The notes beneath the pieces were generated by a model. The model made no database searches and was not told the DNA's origin. It saw only the letters and a program-made list of their open reading frames with translations. Below, in pieces: positions 26,496-39,870 of a stretch of 64,000 nt of DNA. The stretch is from Halichondria panicea (taxonomy: Eukaryota > Porifera > Demospongiae > Suberitida > Halichondriidae), in contig NC_087389.1 in NCBI RefSeq assembly GCF_963675165.1, positions 3,656,830 to 3,720,829 on the forward strand. The letters are read 5' to 3'. The stretch's first letter is position 1; the number at the start of each line of letters is the position of its first letter. The position numbers were made by a program, and so were the translations under genes.

Positions 26496-29400
26496 ATTTG
26501 TCACATCACATGTCAACTAGCTATTTTGCCCCAAAACAATAAACTTCACATTTGTATACCAATGGTAATCTCAAGCACACACAACTCGGTGGGTGGATAA
26601 GCGAAATGAGTGGGGGTGAAACCCAACTCTCGATATCACTAAATAAGGATACGATCTTCGTGGCTGTTTTCAGACTAACGAGATAAAGAATGGATGCTGT
26701 TTAGGGGATGAATTATTCTATATCAAAGCTTGAAATTCAACACTCCACACTCGAATCAGTTTACAGTTACAGTGTGTTTCATTTTGACATTGTAATATTA
26801 ATACGACAATAAATTATTGGGCCATGGGATTAAGATACGGAAAGCTTATAACAATAATTATGCATAAATCTCAATTAAAGAGGAACCAAAGTTATCTAAG
26901 TATACACAGACAGCCGTGGGTAGATGGGTACACCAACAAACACAGTCATGCGAGAACTTACTTTCAATATTAAGAGCACAATTATCAATGCTGTAAATAA
27001 GTGTTGTGGCGAGTGGGTGGAAATATTATAATTTTAAGCCCGACAGGATGACAGTATAATGTTAGATCAGATATCGAGTACTTGCACCCTCTTTCCAGGA
27101 ATCAGTGTGGGAGGACTGTACAGCTGGATATCTACTTGTGGCATGTACTCCATTGCTCCAAGTATTGCCATGTGGGGGAGGTATTGAAAACTCTTAATCG
27201 TTTAAGTATGCTACTAGTCATATCACCGGATGCAATTTACAAACCTCAATTAGCTTCTACATGTACAGTATATTGTATATTTCAATGGGAGAGGAATTTG
27301 GTGACTGTATGTGTTCAATTTCATGCAACTGGGGCTTTTAAGTTTCTTAGCAAGCCAACCCGATATATTAGCTCTCTTAGGAGTAAAGAGGGCTTAATTA
27401 CTCATAGAGGGATGTTGTGATTTAAAAATGTACCAAAAATGTACCATATATTTACATACACAGGCAAAATTAACTTTTTTCACACAGAAGGGTATACAGA
27501 ATATTAAATAAGCACAGGAAACAGGAACCAGATCACTCTAGCATAGTAGTAACTGCATGCATCCTGCTGAAGAAACATCGTGACTGGATATGATCTCCTG
27601 ATAGGAATTTCGAAGGTGTGCCCTTCTTCTACAAACAGCGCTATGTACACTGTCTACCACAGGGCCATGGTTTGTACAGAGTCATCTCACACGCCCGCCC
27701 ACATGGGTGTCTGCGTGTACCTACCTACATACGGCAATAGTCTCAGATGAGTTTAATTAGCTTTCATTATCGTGCCTATTCAGCCTATTTCAAATTTCAC
27801 AGCCTCCCACTAAAATACTTCAATCACTTAAATGCTAATGGTTCAGTCTACTGTCCAAACTCAAAACCACACTTTTCCTAACTAAAATATGTTACACATA
27901 TTTCAGGTCTGAATAGGACCTTAGCAAAAACAAAGTGAGTTGATAACTGCATTCCAGTGTCTGCCCAATCCATACCTCAGACTGTAGACCAGTGATAAGC
28001 ATCAAGTCTCAATGAGTGGCACACTCCTGCCCCCACAGCAAAGGAACCACAGGCACACTTCTAAAAATGCCTGTGGCATATTCCCATGGTAACAGCAATC
28101 CAATGCTCCCTCTACCCTTGATCCAGACAGTGTTTCATTCCAGGGTTGATTCAAGATGGTTTCTACTGCTGTCTACTTACATACTTCCTGCGTTAATAAA
28201 CAATAATGATTATTATGGAATTCTAAAAGCATACTCTAAAAATGTGTACTACTTTCACAAAACTGGTGGGAGGTAGTGTATTCCATTCTGAAAAAAGCAT
28301 CCACCAGCGACCAAGTAAGGACAGGGAGGGGGTGTAAAGATTATTGTTAAGCATTCCGCGATAATTGTTAACAGCTAGCTATAGCAAATTCGTTTTGTAA
28401 AAAGTACCTCCTTTTTTTATTCCCAAGCTATTAATGATAGTGTCCCCACAAGTATCTTGTCTCATGTTATTAGCTGATAACGTGCAGACAGACTATTTGA
28501 ATCATCAAAGTTTATACCCCATCATCAAAGCCACCACAAGTGTTACATACAGTGCACAGTTTGTATGCATATTTCTGGCGAGACTGAATTCTTATCATCG
28601 CGAGTGATTGGGTTGGGAGTGGCAGCTATGGGATTGTACGTAGCTGATAGCAATCGGTTTAAAATAATCTGCGTAGGGATACTGTCGGAGCATGCAATTA
28701 ACGATAAACGGTTCTTGAGTATTTCAGACTTAGTGGCGCTATTGGGCAAAGGAAATATTAGGTTTCAATCACACGGGATATTGGTTTGCGTGAAGTTACA
28801 GTGGGGGGCTAGACGCCTGTTGTTTTATGGAGCTAAATTTCACATAATATAAGCGTATTCACACGTACGTACAGTGGTTAGACTAGTTAACTGGTCCGTA
28901 ATTATAGAAACTGTTGAGGGGCATAATTATGGGAAACAATTTGACATAGGTGACTGTACTTGAGGCAAATGCATGGACCTGGCACGGTTTTCTTCACATT
29001 ATAACTGCTGTCAAAGAGCACAAACATAGTTGCCATGCAACAGGGCCAGGTGGTGGAATGAAGCTTACAGTATGACCTGTGTCACTCTAATTGCCTCTGA
29101 AACACCTGGAGACTCGTCCACTTCAGCTGATAGTACATCATCACCACCATACCTATTGTCCTATAGTAACAGTACAGGAAGGAAGAGTACGTAGTACACC
29201 AGAAGAAGACCATATACTGCACACTGGTGGTCATGGCAATACTAACAAAAGAGGCTGGTGTGGGGACCAAAACTTGCTGCTATCAAAACCATGCATGCAG
29301 TAAGATAATTAAGGACACTTGAGATAACCAGCAGTGTGCAGTATAATGGCCCCTAATGTATGTTGTGTTGACAAGAAACCGCAGTAAAAACATGTTACGC

Positions 29401-32253
29401 TGTATGGTGTAATGTGCACTTAAATGTGGGGGCGTAAGGGCGTATAATTACCGTTAATTCGTAAATTAATGATCATCACATCTTGTTAAATATCATTACA
29501 TAATCAGCTGACAGCCAAAGATAGATTATTATAACAACAAGCCTTGGGCACCCAATTATAATTATAGGCATACAGTAATCAGTCTACAAATATACAATCA
29601 TTTTATACAACGAGCAACTACTTATTACAGTGAGTTTATTTAATTACCATCCAGTTTCAGACAGCTGTTACGAGGTCCCTCACTAGATGATGTTGCATGC
29701 CAAGCAAGAAAAGTGTTGTTAGGAAATATCTGTCTGAGGTGTGAGAAAGCTGGTGGTGTCAGTGGGGTGGGGCAATGGATCCGGGTGGCACTTATTTTTG
29801 TTACACATTTGTTATGACACCCTTAATTGGGGTCCACTTGACCATGCATTTCGTGCATCCAATTAATAACACGATTCTCACACAAGAATGTGGTTGCTAG
29901 GCAAAAGAAGACAAGTACTGTTTATGGCGAATAAATGGAATTTCGAGGAACTGCATTATACTTAAAATTGAATTATCACAAGGAGATGCTCGACTATAGT
30001 TGAGACTCCCCTGCATAAGTCAAAACATTTATCACTTTCAGACAGGAACTACGTACTTCTCGATAATTATACCCTCGATCAATAGAAACCCATTATTATG
30101 TCATTATTGTGTCGGAATGTATGCCCCAGTTTGTACACAATTACGGGAGACACACACAGACAGATGACAACAGGTAACTACTGGCTTCTGTGGTCAATTC
30201 GATTCAGAGAAAAGGAACTAATAAACATTAGCAACCCGATAAATCATGGCGCTATTTTGACTGTGGCGAGTAAAAGTTGATTAATTAACAACAATATTAG
30301 AGGTCACATATTGATATAGTTATCCCAAAGTATATTTGCAGAATGTAAACACAACTGAATATAGTTACGAATACAAGTGTGCCAGACAGCTGGTAGGAAT
30401 GTTAAGGATATAGCTTTAAGCGCTCAATGGTTCGTCTAAAGTCCACTCCACACAGAAGCAATTTCACACTCCATTTATTTTTGGAATTTGCCACCCAGGC
30501 ATGATGTTATCAACATTGTCTACCCTCAGGCTATGTTAATGGTTTCTTGGATAGGCCACCTGGCAACCACTGACCATCTTCAAAGAAGAGACATCTACTA
30601 TGGGACTAACTGGGACCAAAGCTAGAACAAAAGGTCTACCCACAAGCCAAACTGATCAATACTTGCAGGCTTCTCTAGGCCACCATAAAGAAGAATAGGA
30701 GTAAATAAACCCAGCATCAAGTGTATAACACCACAGAAAGGTGTCTACAATAATGGGATGGGACTGGATCAATATACTGTTTACGACTTAAAACCTAGAG
30801 ATGATAATCAGTTAAGCCCTACAAATTTATATAAATTGTACAGCCCAGTTTCCGTCCACAAGGCGGTAATTGGCTACTATCGATCTATATCAGCAGCAGC
30901 AGTAGCGTACACATAATTAGGTACACGTAATTAGGAACAGAAAGATCGATAATACCAAGAATCTGAAAGCACCTGTTAGACAACCAATTAGTACAAAAGT
31001 GCAGCCAAAAGTTTTATAAAGCATTTTACACGCCCCTAAATTATTGTGCCGCTGCATACACGTACCCCCTATGCTATGGTCTCAATACAGTTTCTGAGCC
31101 TGTTCTATAAGCACTTTAATCATGGGATAATAATTATTATGCTACAAGCACATACACATACACATACAAGGTGTACTGTGAGCTGTGCTTGTATTCGTAA
31201 ACAGGTGCATAATATTCAAATACTAAAAGGTGAGTCACTAAATGGACTTTCTACGGATGTGGCTAATGGAAAACAAATGCTCAACATTCTGCAAAGCATA
31301 AAAGTACTGGAGAAATCTCTTTATAGCCGTCACTGATGGTTGAGCTGACCAACAATGGCTGTACGAAAGAGGTAGTCTGCTAACACAGTTTGAAACACAT
31401 GCTATATACAACACAAATTCATGCTGGTGGTGATGGACTAAAAAAAACCCATTGTAACTGGGAGACGCATAGTACCCATAGACAGAGGCACAGACAAAAG
31501 CGTACCACAGATGAGAGGCACAGACAAAAGCACGATAGTTTGTATATAGTCCATTTTCACACTGTCAGTGTGACTGGGAGATGAGTAGTGTGCAGCTCCA
31601 GTCTACAAAGACTGCAGACAGCAGCACACATGAAAGGAATAGGTAGGATTGACCATACTACATAAAGGGAAGGTGTACACCTATATAGTATGTGTAACAA
31701 ATGACTAATTACCACACTGTAGCGGATGTGCTACAAGCCAAGTGCCTGATAGGCTGCATTAGTAACTGCTATAGTAAAGCCAGGTCACTCCAAAATAAAC
31801 CAACCCTACAATAGTTATATAAATATAGTTTTATGTAACCTGTGGTAACATTGAGATAATTCATGGGCTATACCTTGGTGCTACACATGAACGTCACTCT
31901 GCATGATGGTTTGTTTTAGAACCAACATTCGCCAAACCGGCCATTAAGGTCTAGACACCTGTCCTGTCTGCCCACAATGAGTCACAGCTGCTTTGAAAAT
32001 GAAGTGCCAGTTTCAGACCCAGAATATCAATAAAAAGAGGTCAATAGGTCTACAGACTATAACCATAGTCTCAGACAATACCAATGTGCTTTGAAAAATT
32101 AAGGAAGTAGTAGTTAGAAAGAAGTAAACAATTGTAATTCCAGACACAAAACAGTAAACATTTCAAGTCTAGAAACTTCAAATACATAATTTAGCTGCTG
32201 ATCCATATTGATTGTTATGGTGCACACAAAACTAACCACTGGTACGTACATAG

Positions 32254-35200
32254 TCACTGAGGAGGAATGGGTGCGTTGTAGTCAGTTCCGCTGCTGCCTA
32301 TAGAAGTGGGTGGAGCTTGCTGGGGGGTGGGAGGTAATTGCTGTGGGTCCGGGATCACCGGCATCACTGAAGGAAGGTGTGTGCGTGTGTGTGACCACAA
32401 GCGTGTGTTACCATGTAAGTGTTGCCATATTATAGGTTTTCAGTACTGGCACAGAAAAGGGAAATAACAAAAATGCTGAGAGTATGTAAACACTGAATTC
32501 CTCTGAAAAATGAATGTACAAATTTACATGGACACTGCAAACTACAATGGACTTATAGGAAATGTGTACGTGAAAGATCCTTGCACAATCATTGTGGTCA
32601 CCCTCGGTCACTAAAAGGTGACCTATTAACATAAATAGAATAACATACGCTATGGAGGCTTTAATTAATGGTTACATCATAATTACAGTGTTTTGCACTT
32701 AACAATACAGTCTATGTCTAACACATGTATAATAATATTATGTGCGTTACACTGTCAGAACTGTTTGTGCCGTATGTTCAGTCAATAAACTGTCACACTA
32801 TTGTGGTCACAAGTCAATTGTAATCCAATGGTGCCACAGCATGTGACACCTGATACCAGTGTGGTATTACGAGGGACCGTGTGAGCCTGGCATACAATAC
32901 ACCAGGTGGGGCACATGAAACAGCTGATAATATATTGGCTCAGTCTCTATGATGAATAGTAAGTATTTGACCAATTAACAACAAATGTTACACTGACTGT
33001 AAGTATTGTAACCGTCACAGCTAGACAGCTAAGGCACGCGTAGGATAAACTAACATACCATTCACATCATATACAAAACCCAACAGGTGCACCACATTAT
33101 TGATATGCCTCCAAAATTATACTGCAAATATTACAAATCTCATGGGAAAGGGCAACACACCACTTGTTGCTATAACTACAGAGGACAAGTTATGGGGATA
33201 ACACTTATTAGACTAATTAATTTTACGCTATCTTCCTCAATTCTTCGCCCACTAACATCTGTGTGGTACATTCTCAGGTCATTGCTACAGCTGAGGTTCA
33301 CAGAGTGTTAAACGCATGAGGTACATTCTCAGGCAGAGGAGGTTGGACACGATCATGTGCACCACTGTTTTTGCTGAATTGACAAGGATTTTCTATGTAA
33401 ACTTCTAGCTAGTGTTGCACGGTCATTGGAGACTGAAGGCAACATTTATGTATCTCTCTTACTACTTTGAATATAAAGCTTTCATTAACCAACAGGATCC
33501 CCAGCGATCCCCTCTATTCTGGCGAGTTATCAGTGCATACAGTGTTTACTAGATTCTTGCTAGCCAGTACAGTGCAAGATACATACAGCACTACTGAACT
33601 ATACTCTACCCCATAGTCTAGCTAATCTTGCCAGCCAGATGCCAGACAACAGACACAGCTAGTCAGGTGCTATAAGTCAGCAAAGCACGAGTATCCCTAA
33701 CTTTTTTTAAACAGGTATCTATGGTAACGTGAGCAGAGACCTTAGGAATGTCACATGATTGATGACGCGTGGCCAACCTCCTCTGATTTACAGCTTAGGT
33801 TCACAGAGGGTTAAACGCATGAGGTATAGTCATTACATAAAAACGAGGGAGACCACACACACAAGACTGTGTTGCACGAACAAAATTAATGGTCAATACC
33901 ATCAGTTGAGCCTCATAGCAAACACCTAACTCAAACGTGTGCATAAGTGTCCATGCGGTTGAAATCTTTCCGTGTTGCTGATTAGCAGAAGCAGCTAAAC
34001 GCTTCAGCTTAGCCTAACAGTATAGCTTGCTACCTTGTTCTGTCCACCGATGCATTATGTCCAAGACTAGTACAATTGAAGAGCTCTGCACATCGTTTGC
34101 TGATTTTGCATGCAGCGGCTACTCGAATTATTGATGGGCGTGGCGGGGGTATCCGAATATTTCAGCGATGAGGTGGGGACACCAGGTGTTCGGATAATTA
34201 AGGCTCAACTGTACTAGGTATAAAATAGGTAAAGATCATTAGTGCAAAAAGCTTGGGTTGCATAACAACTGATCATCATAAAACTCTCCAGTATTGAATA
34301 GGTAAAGATCAATAACACAATAAGCTGTGACCTACCTGGTTTGAACTGTTCAGACACTGCTCTGTTGATGGCGATGCCCACACCTTCAATGACAGCCAGG
34401 ATAACACCACCTGAGGGATAGAGCACAATAGCATAGTCAGCACTTATTCATGAGCAGATGCTACAGAATAATAAATTAATTATCATGCCAGAACGACTTT
34501 TAAATCAGCGACAATAATTATGATATATACTCACAGTTGACTAATTTCTATTTGACATGCACAGCTTCAGTCTCCATAAAGTAGGATTTTATTTAGGGGT
34601 GGGGAGGGGGGCTTTTGCCCGTTCGAAAAAACTTCTAGTTACAATACATTTGTCAGTTAAAGTATTGCCTGAGAATGCACTGAGTGCGATCCCAAACAGC
34701 CTAGAAAGCAACATTTTCTGGGGGAGCATGTCCCGCACATAATTAATTGCCTGAGAGAAGATGCACCAGGTGGGATACATCAAAGGGATACCTTCATACA
34801 AGCATTACTTAGCTACAATCAGTTTATTTCCCTCTTAAAAACCCACTTACCTGCTACTGCTGCCCCTAGCGATGCCTTGGCGCCTGACCTAGCAGCCAGG
34901 ATGGCCCCGGTGATGGCACCACTTCCGATAGAGTTCCACGGATCCTCTTTGTCTCGTATCGAGATGAGCATGCAGTCAAACGTCGAGTACAGGCCACCCC
35001 ACACTCCAAAGTTGCCTGAGGCAGACAAGTAGGCGTACGTACATGCAATATCAAGTTCGGGTGTGCCATGCACATATGTATTGAAGCATTCTAGTTTTTA
35101 ACGAAAACACTGATCCTAATTAATGAAAGCACCGCGGGTGCTGATGCCTCGGTGGAGATGCCAAAGCTACATGTACATAACATAAAGCTACTAATAGCTT

Positions 35201-37100
35201 TTATACACACATTATAATTATCATGATGAACATTTTTGCATATCAATTTGCTGCAAGCAAACTCAAAGAATGGGTAATGATCGACCATGATTGTTGTTAA
35301 AAACGATCGATGCCAAAAGTTCAAGTCTAAAATTAATGGCTGCATCATGTCAGCAGAGCCTTACAGCTCTCTTCTCACTCTTGCAGCTACCAATAGCTAA
35401 CGTTCAGTGCAGAGCTAGCTACTAAGTAGAGTAGCAACACTCCATGGACAAGTTTTTCTACGCACTCTTTTGAAAAGGCTGCAATGGCATTCCAAGTAAG
35501 CAAAACTAGGTATAACTCCGAGAACGAAGCATTATTTTGCAAATCCACATCCAAGAAAACATGACTAGAAGCCTATAGAAACACTTACTTGCACGTCATT
35601 GATCCTTGAGCAGCTGTAGCAGTCTACACAGACAGACACACAAACACACCACCATATACCTCGCTTGCGCACGCACACCGAGGCATAATGAAGTGTTAAG
35701 AGACAGTACATGTATATAATTATATCTACTTCCAAGACAAAATCAGAAGAGGCAGTACCAAAATGAGAAGCAACCATTATAATTCTCTTACCTCCTAACA
35801 CAGGTGCTCTCACTTTGACAGCTGACAAGCCTCCCCTCAGTCGAGTGCCCTGGGGGGGAGGAGAGATTGGATACTAATCTACACATACACACACGACCTG
35901 GCTGTAGGTTACATTTGTAGTCGCTATAGAGAAATACCACTTCGTACCCCATAATGGAATAATAATTAATTATCCACCATGAATATTGGAAGTGAGTAAA
36001 AAAAAAATATATGTAATTGGTGTTAAGATGCTACGTTTTCATGACTGAGGAGGGGAATTAAAGTCTGGCTGCGCATGCTGACAATCAATGTCACACTGAG
36101 AAAGAAATTGGCATCTACTGTATAACTGGAAAATTTAGTGGGTGTTTAAAACCGTCAAATTAAAGCTTTCCAGTGGACACAACGTCATTGCAGCAGCAAA
36201 CCACGCCTGAGACACCAACGTAATGACGACACAAGTTAGTTACCATAATTACATCAGGGGTAACTTACGGGTGGCGAGTTCCTATATCCCTTCCAGTATG
36301 AGAACACCCCCCCTCCGATACAGCCCATCACAAAAGCAGCTCCACAGTCCTCTAAAATACGCCACGGACTGGGCAAAACACATTTCAGCAAGCAGTGACA
36401 ACAAGGTCATAATAATGCTACGATTTACACTGTCCAATTAAAGCTCACCCGATACATGTACGTGTACAGTAGTATGCAAGCGAACAACTTGAGATTCGAA
36501 CCCACCCCTACAATTGTAGACTACGACCTGAACGCGATGGGCTAGACAATTATTGGTGTCCATTGTTGATTGATGTAGATCCAAACTACGAAATTGCTCT
36601 CCCGTTCTTGATTAAACTAAGTACATTGCTATGAGAAATTTCTGAATGAAACGTAACAATGTTGGTGACTTTTAGGGGGCATGTCCAAACTATCAAACTA
36701 TATAGGCAATCTGTTATAGCGTCACTCCATCAATGTGACGTTTGGGGGAAAGGGTTGAAATTTATGACATTCTGACTAGACGGAAACATCGAAAACAAAT
36801 ATCACAGTCATTTTCTGCTTGTACTTTATGACATTAAAGAGGAGGGAGGGAGGGAGGGAGGGGGGGTAGACTCGCAAGCCGTCACTGTTACACAGTGAAC
36901 AGTGCTGGTGTAATTCGAAAAAGCTTAAACGATTCTAACACATGTGTCACAAAACTGGCTTGAGAGTCTAGGGGGCCAGGGGGGGGTAGACTTAATGTGT
37001 GTCACAATACTGATTGCCAAAAATAGTTTGAACGTATGTGCCCCTTACTGAAAATCCGCCAACAATAAACACACCATGGCTCTCTCTGCAACTCCTCCAT
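32254..37100 (-). CDS. TIMM17: Tim17, core subunit of the mitochondrial TIM23 import translocase
   Basis: Minus-strand exons 37075-37100, 36269-36368, 35792-35849, 34851-35015, 34336-34410, 32254-32366; 178 residues (human TIMM17A is 171). The first exon codes only eight and two-thirds residues (MEELQREP), joined by phase to [13 protein letters not shown], which matches the start of human Tim17. Further family blocks are [59 protein letters not shown] and LAVIEGVGI. Four hydrophobic Gly-rich spans are expected for the family. The acidic residues known from yeast Tim17 to line its lateral cavity are present as Asp16, Asp75 and Glu125, and the disulfide cysteines as Cys9 and Cys76. The C-terminus is Pro/Gln-rich ([12 protein letters not shown]), also typical. 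The other exon joins are also phase-consistent. Confidence 0.95.
33286..33826. repeat. Paired direct and inverted repeats in TIMM17 intron
   Basis: ggttcacagag and gttaaacgcatgaggta occur in the same order at 33295-33322 and 33798-33825. Close to them, gaggaggttgg (33335-33345) is inverted as ccaacctcctc (33773-33783). This could be the two ends of an old insertion of about 0.5 kb. Confidence 0.6.
33903..34211. mobile_element. Diverged pogo-like MITE in TIMM17 intron
   Basis: The left end cagttgagcct is matched by the inverted right end aggctcaactg; ggataatta next to the right end recalls the ccggataat of the element at 4827. It is 309 bp. The left TA is not preserved, so it is an old copy. 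Confidence 0.65.
35130..35555 (-). repeat. Interspersed repeat, copy 2 (TIMM17 intron)
   Basis: Reverse complement of 2452-2845, beginning ggtgctgatgcctcgg and ending near tttgcaaatcc. It lies in the intron between TIMM17 exons 34851-35015 and 35792-35849. It is in the sense orientation relative to its host gene, as copy 1 is. Confidence 0.7.
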
Positions 37101-37458
37101 GTCCAGGAAACAAGACACCCTTTCTAGCTCCTTGGCCTTGTTTGGCTAGCTCTGTGATGAAACACTCCACGTGGGTTGGGGGGCTTCCCTAAAGGAGATC
37201 CGCCCACCAAGGCAGCTCCACACATTTTGTATAATTATGTCACCAGGGTCCTGTGTTGTAGTCAACTCATGCATGTACACAGTACAGCTAGCTACCGTTG
37301 AGGACAATCAGACAGACTGACTCACAATAATAATCATGCCGAGAGCCAAATTCCTGTAGCTTAGGCCTAGTGCAGTGTAGGTGGATCTAGTTATTGCTGA
37401 CAGTCGTGCAAATCAAAACCTGGATAAAAACACACAATGTATGAATTAGCTACACTAG

Positions 37459-37662
37459 CTAGCCATTGCCTCCACAACAGCCACTGTGTTTAGGTTCAGG
37501 TTCTGGCCTGTGCAAGTTAAGCACATCCTCATCCACTTGCCCTGGTGGATTAGCTTGAGCCGACTCTTTCTCTTGATCCAGCATCTTCTGAATCAACTGA
37601 CTGCATGGTGTGTGTGTGTGCGTGTGTGTATGTGTGTGTGTGTGTGTGTGTGTGCGTGTGTG

Positions 37663-37715
<53 letters not shown>

Positions 37716-37725
37716 GCGTGTGCGT

Positions 37726-37757
<32 letters not shown>

Positions 37758-39674
37758 ATAGACACAATGATGGTGTTGCAGAATGGATAATTAGTAGTGT
37801 TTGTAGTCAGTGAGGTTTTAGTGTTAGTCCTCATGTGCATGTTCACTACATGCTACAATGGGCCAATGATGATGCTAGAGATGGAGGTAGCGGCTAGGCC
37901 CTTATCAAGGAGAAAATACTTACCGTGGGATTGTGTACTTTCCAAGGTCAAAGTTGTCAATAGCACGATACAAACGTGTACACTTACACTAGCTACACCT
38001 TTTAGCAGACTACTGACAGTACTAATTAGGCAAAGAAAAAACCATGGAGACAAATGTCACTAACCATATTGATTCTGTGATGTTTCGGTTATCTTTGACC
38101 GAGACCGGAGACCAATGAAAGAATCCACTGTCTTTAGCAAACTTTGCAATTTCATTGTGTGTGACTCGTTTGTCTGGTAAATCATCCTGTATGAATAAGA
38201 AGAAGATTTATTATTTTGTATTTAGTCATAGTTGTATGACTGAGTATATGCAAAGACAACGCATAATTATAAAGCTACTAGAATTCAGCTCAGAGCACCG
38301 GGGAAAATTTCCTCGTTTGATGACTATATAAACCTTTAAAGATACCACTGAGAGGATATCTCAGCATGCAAACAAAATGCCGTCCTACTTATAGTAAGAT
38401 GCTCCAGTTATGTAAAGCGTTAACAGATGAGGTACTAATTGACAACATGAAACGTAACTTTGTTAACACAATATAGGGCCCAAATACGCCAAACCACAAG
38501 GTATGAACAATCCAAATGAGAACTGTCAACCAGCTATCATATAATTATGACTCCTATAAAGTTAATAGCCCTATACTGTACACACACACATATGTATATG
38601 TACATATTTGTGAACTAACACAAGTACCAAAAAACCTAAAATATCACCTACAGGTAAAACACTCCACACGGTAGAGTACATAATCAGTTTTTACTTTCAA
38701 CCCTATTATACCTTGTTAGCTACCAACAAGCAAGGGATAGTGTCTCCATTTGACAAGAGCACTTTCGAGTCAAGGTCTTCTTTCCAAGTCTTTGCTTCTG
38801 TGAACGATCTCTTGTTGGTGAGATCAAAGAGAACGATGCAGCCTGAGGCACCCTTATAGTATGTTCTGGTCATGGCCCGGTAGTGGTCCTGTCCAGCAAT
38901 GTCCCATATCTGCAGGGACGTGTATGCACATGTACACTGGAGAGAGCCAAGCTATATACAATGTAACAACCATCGATCCACTTTCAACAACAACAATCAA
39001 TAACAATCAATTCTACAGGGAATATGTATACATGTAGTATTAGCTAGGGCCAGGTAGCTAATAATTAAACACCCTTTAGGACATTGGGATAACCATGTTT
39101 ATAGGCAAATAGCTTGGGTAGTTGCTCAGACTGTAAAACGGAAAAGGTGTTTATTTGACCCTAAAATCTAATACACGGGCGCAGGCACTCGAAGTGGACA
39201 ATACTCATATTAAGTGTAGTGTGATTTCAGTATACAATCGAGGTCAAGGTTGGTACAGACAATGCTGATATACTGCACTCACATGCAATCTGACAGTGTC
39301 TGTAGTGGACCATTTGATTGTCTTGACAGCATAATCAGCTGCAAAATAAAAGCGCCATCAAATTGTACAGATATTGAATGGGTTTACATGATTATTCTTA
39401 GGCTAATCAAAATCGCCCTACCAGTTTCACAAATGGAATCGGTGTAAAATAGTGAGCTGAATTTTGGCTATAGTATAAAAGAGACACAGGCCCTAGGGCT
39501 AAGGGCCAGGGACATGCACACAAGTTGAAAGAGATGTTAGATGGATCTAGCTATACCTCCCACAGTGGCCTTGTAGTTTTCAATCCAGTCCCTGTAACAG
39601 TAGCGAGCCACCATGGAGGTCTTGCCCACTGACGGCTCTCCAATCACCAACACTTTGAACACTGACTCACTCAT
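37459..39674 (-). CDS. Rab32/38-like small GTPase (gene A)
   Basis: Minus-strand exons 39557-39674, 39283-39338, 38712-38909, 38065-38186, 37459-37600; 211 residues. The G motifs are all visible: P-loop GEPSVGKT (12-19), switch I around NYKATVGADYAVK, WDIAGQDHYRAMTRTYYK, NKDD and, weakly, SVK in place of SAK. VFKVLVIGE and KEDLDSKVLLSNGDTIPC resemble the Rab32/Rab38 group, which directs traffic to lysosome-related organelles. The C-terminus is KHSGCCGGNG: two cysteines followed by four residues, one more than the usual Rab CCxxx limit. Start 39674 is preferred over an in-frame ATG at 39722 because family members begin close to the P-loop strand. The gene is divergent from a paralogue that starts at 39871. 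Confidence 0.92.
37606..37758 (+). repeat. (TG)n microsatellite, ~150 bp; (CA)n on the transcribed sense of Rab gene A
   Basis: A near-pure TG run with CG interruptions ends 5 bp before the acceptor of the last exon of Rab gene A (minus strand). It occupies the place of the pyrimidine tract and branch site. Thr/His- and Cys/Val-rich open frames here are repeat artefacts. Confidence 0.95.
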
Positions 39675-39870
39675 CCTTGCTTTAATAGGTGCACCCACAC
39701 AAACTGCTTTTTTTGCCCTCAAGCCTCAAGGGCTTTTACCCACAAGCTAGGGACTGTCCCTATATTAGAAGAGAGGAAGTAGGCAAGGCTTTGTTTAGCT
39801 GAAGCCCTACATTTTCCAATCCTGTTCAAAACAATGTGGCTATTGCTGACTCAGCCAGCAAGTGGTCACA
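39675..39870. promoter_or_regulatory. Putative bidirectional promoter between the two Rab32/38-like genes
   Basis: Only 196 bp separate the two start codons, so both 5' untranslated regions and core promoters must lie here or overlap the genes. The segment contains a direct or inverted caag/gctgact motif mix but no TATA box I would name. The call rests on gene arrangement. Confidence 0.55.

Larger units (their letters stand above)
20349..32253. other. 12-kb region without a supportable gene
   Basis: No open frame here has a recognisable domain, plausible exon neighbours or coding-like composition; the longest are about 110 residues. It contains the 3' flank of astacin B, a MITE copy (20638-20755), a short hairpin near 22516-22539 (cacctgtga...tcacaggtg), a two-copy duplication near 25767-25800 (gtccattcacacagta), a minisatellite (26170-26495) and a two-copy unit near 31484-31530 (gaggcacagacaaaagc). 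The 3' end may include untranslated sequence of TIMM17. A non-coding RNA or distant regulatory DNA cannot be excluded. Confidence 0.55.

Noticed and set aside
28543-28852. Overlapping open frames of 68 and 95 residues on opposite strands
   Set aside because: No domain, no exon partners and no splice context; likely chance.
37486-37846. Long Thr/His and Cys/Val open frames on both strands
   Set aside because: They are translations of the TG/CA microsatellite; only the C-terminal exon of Rab gene A (37459-37600) is real.
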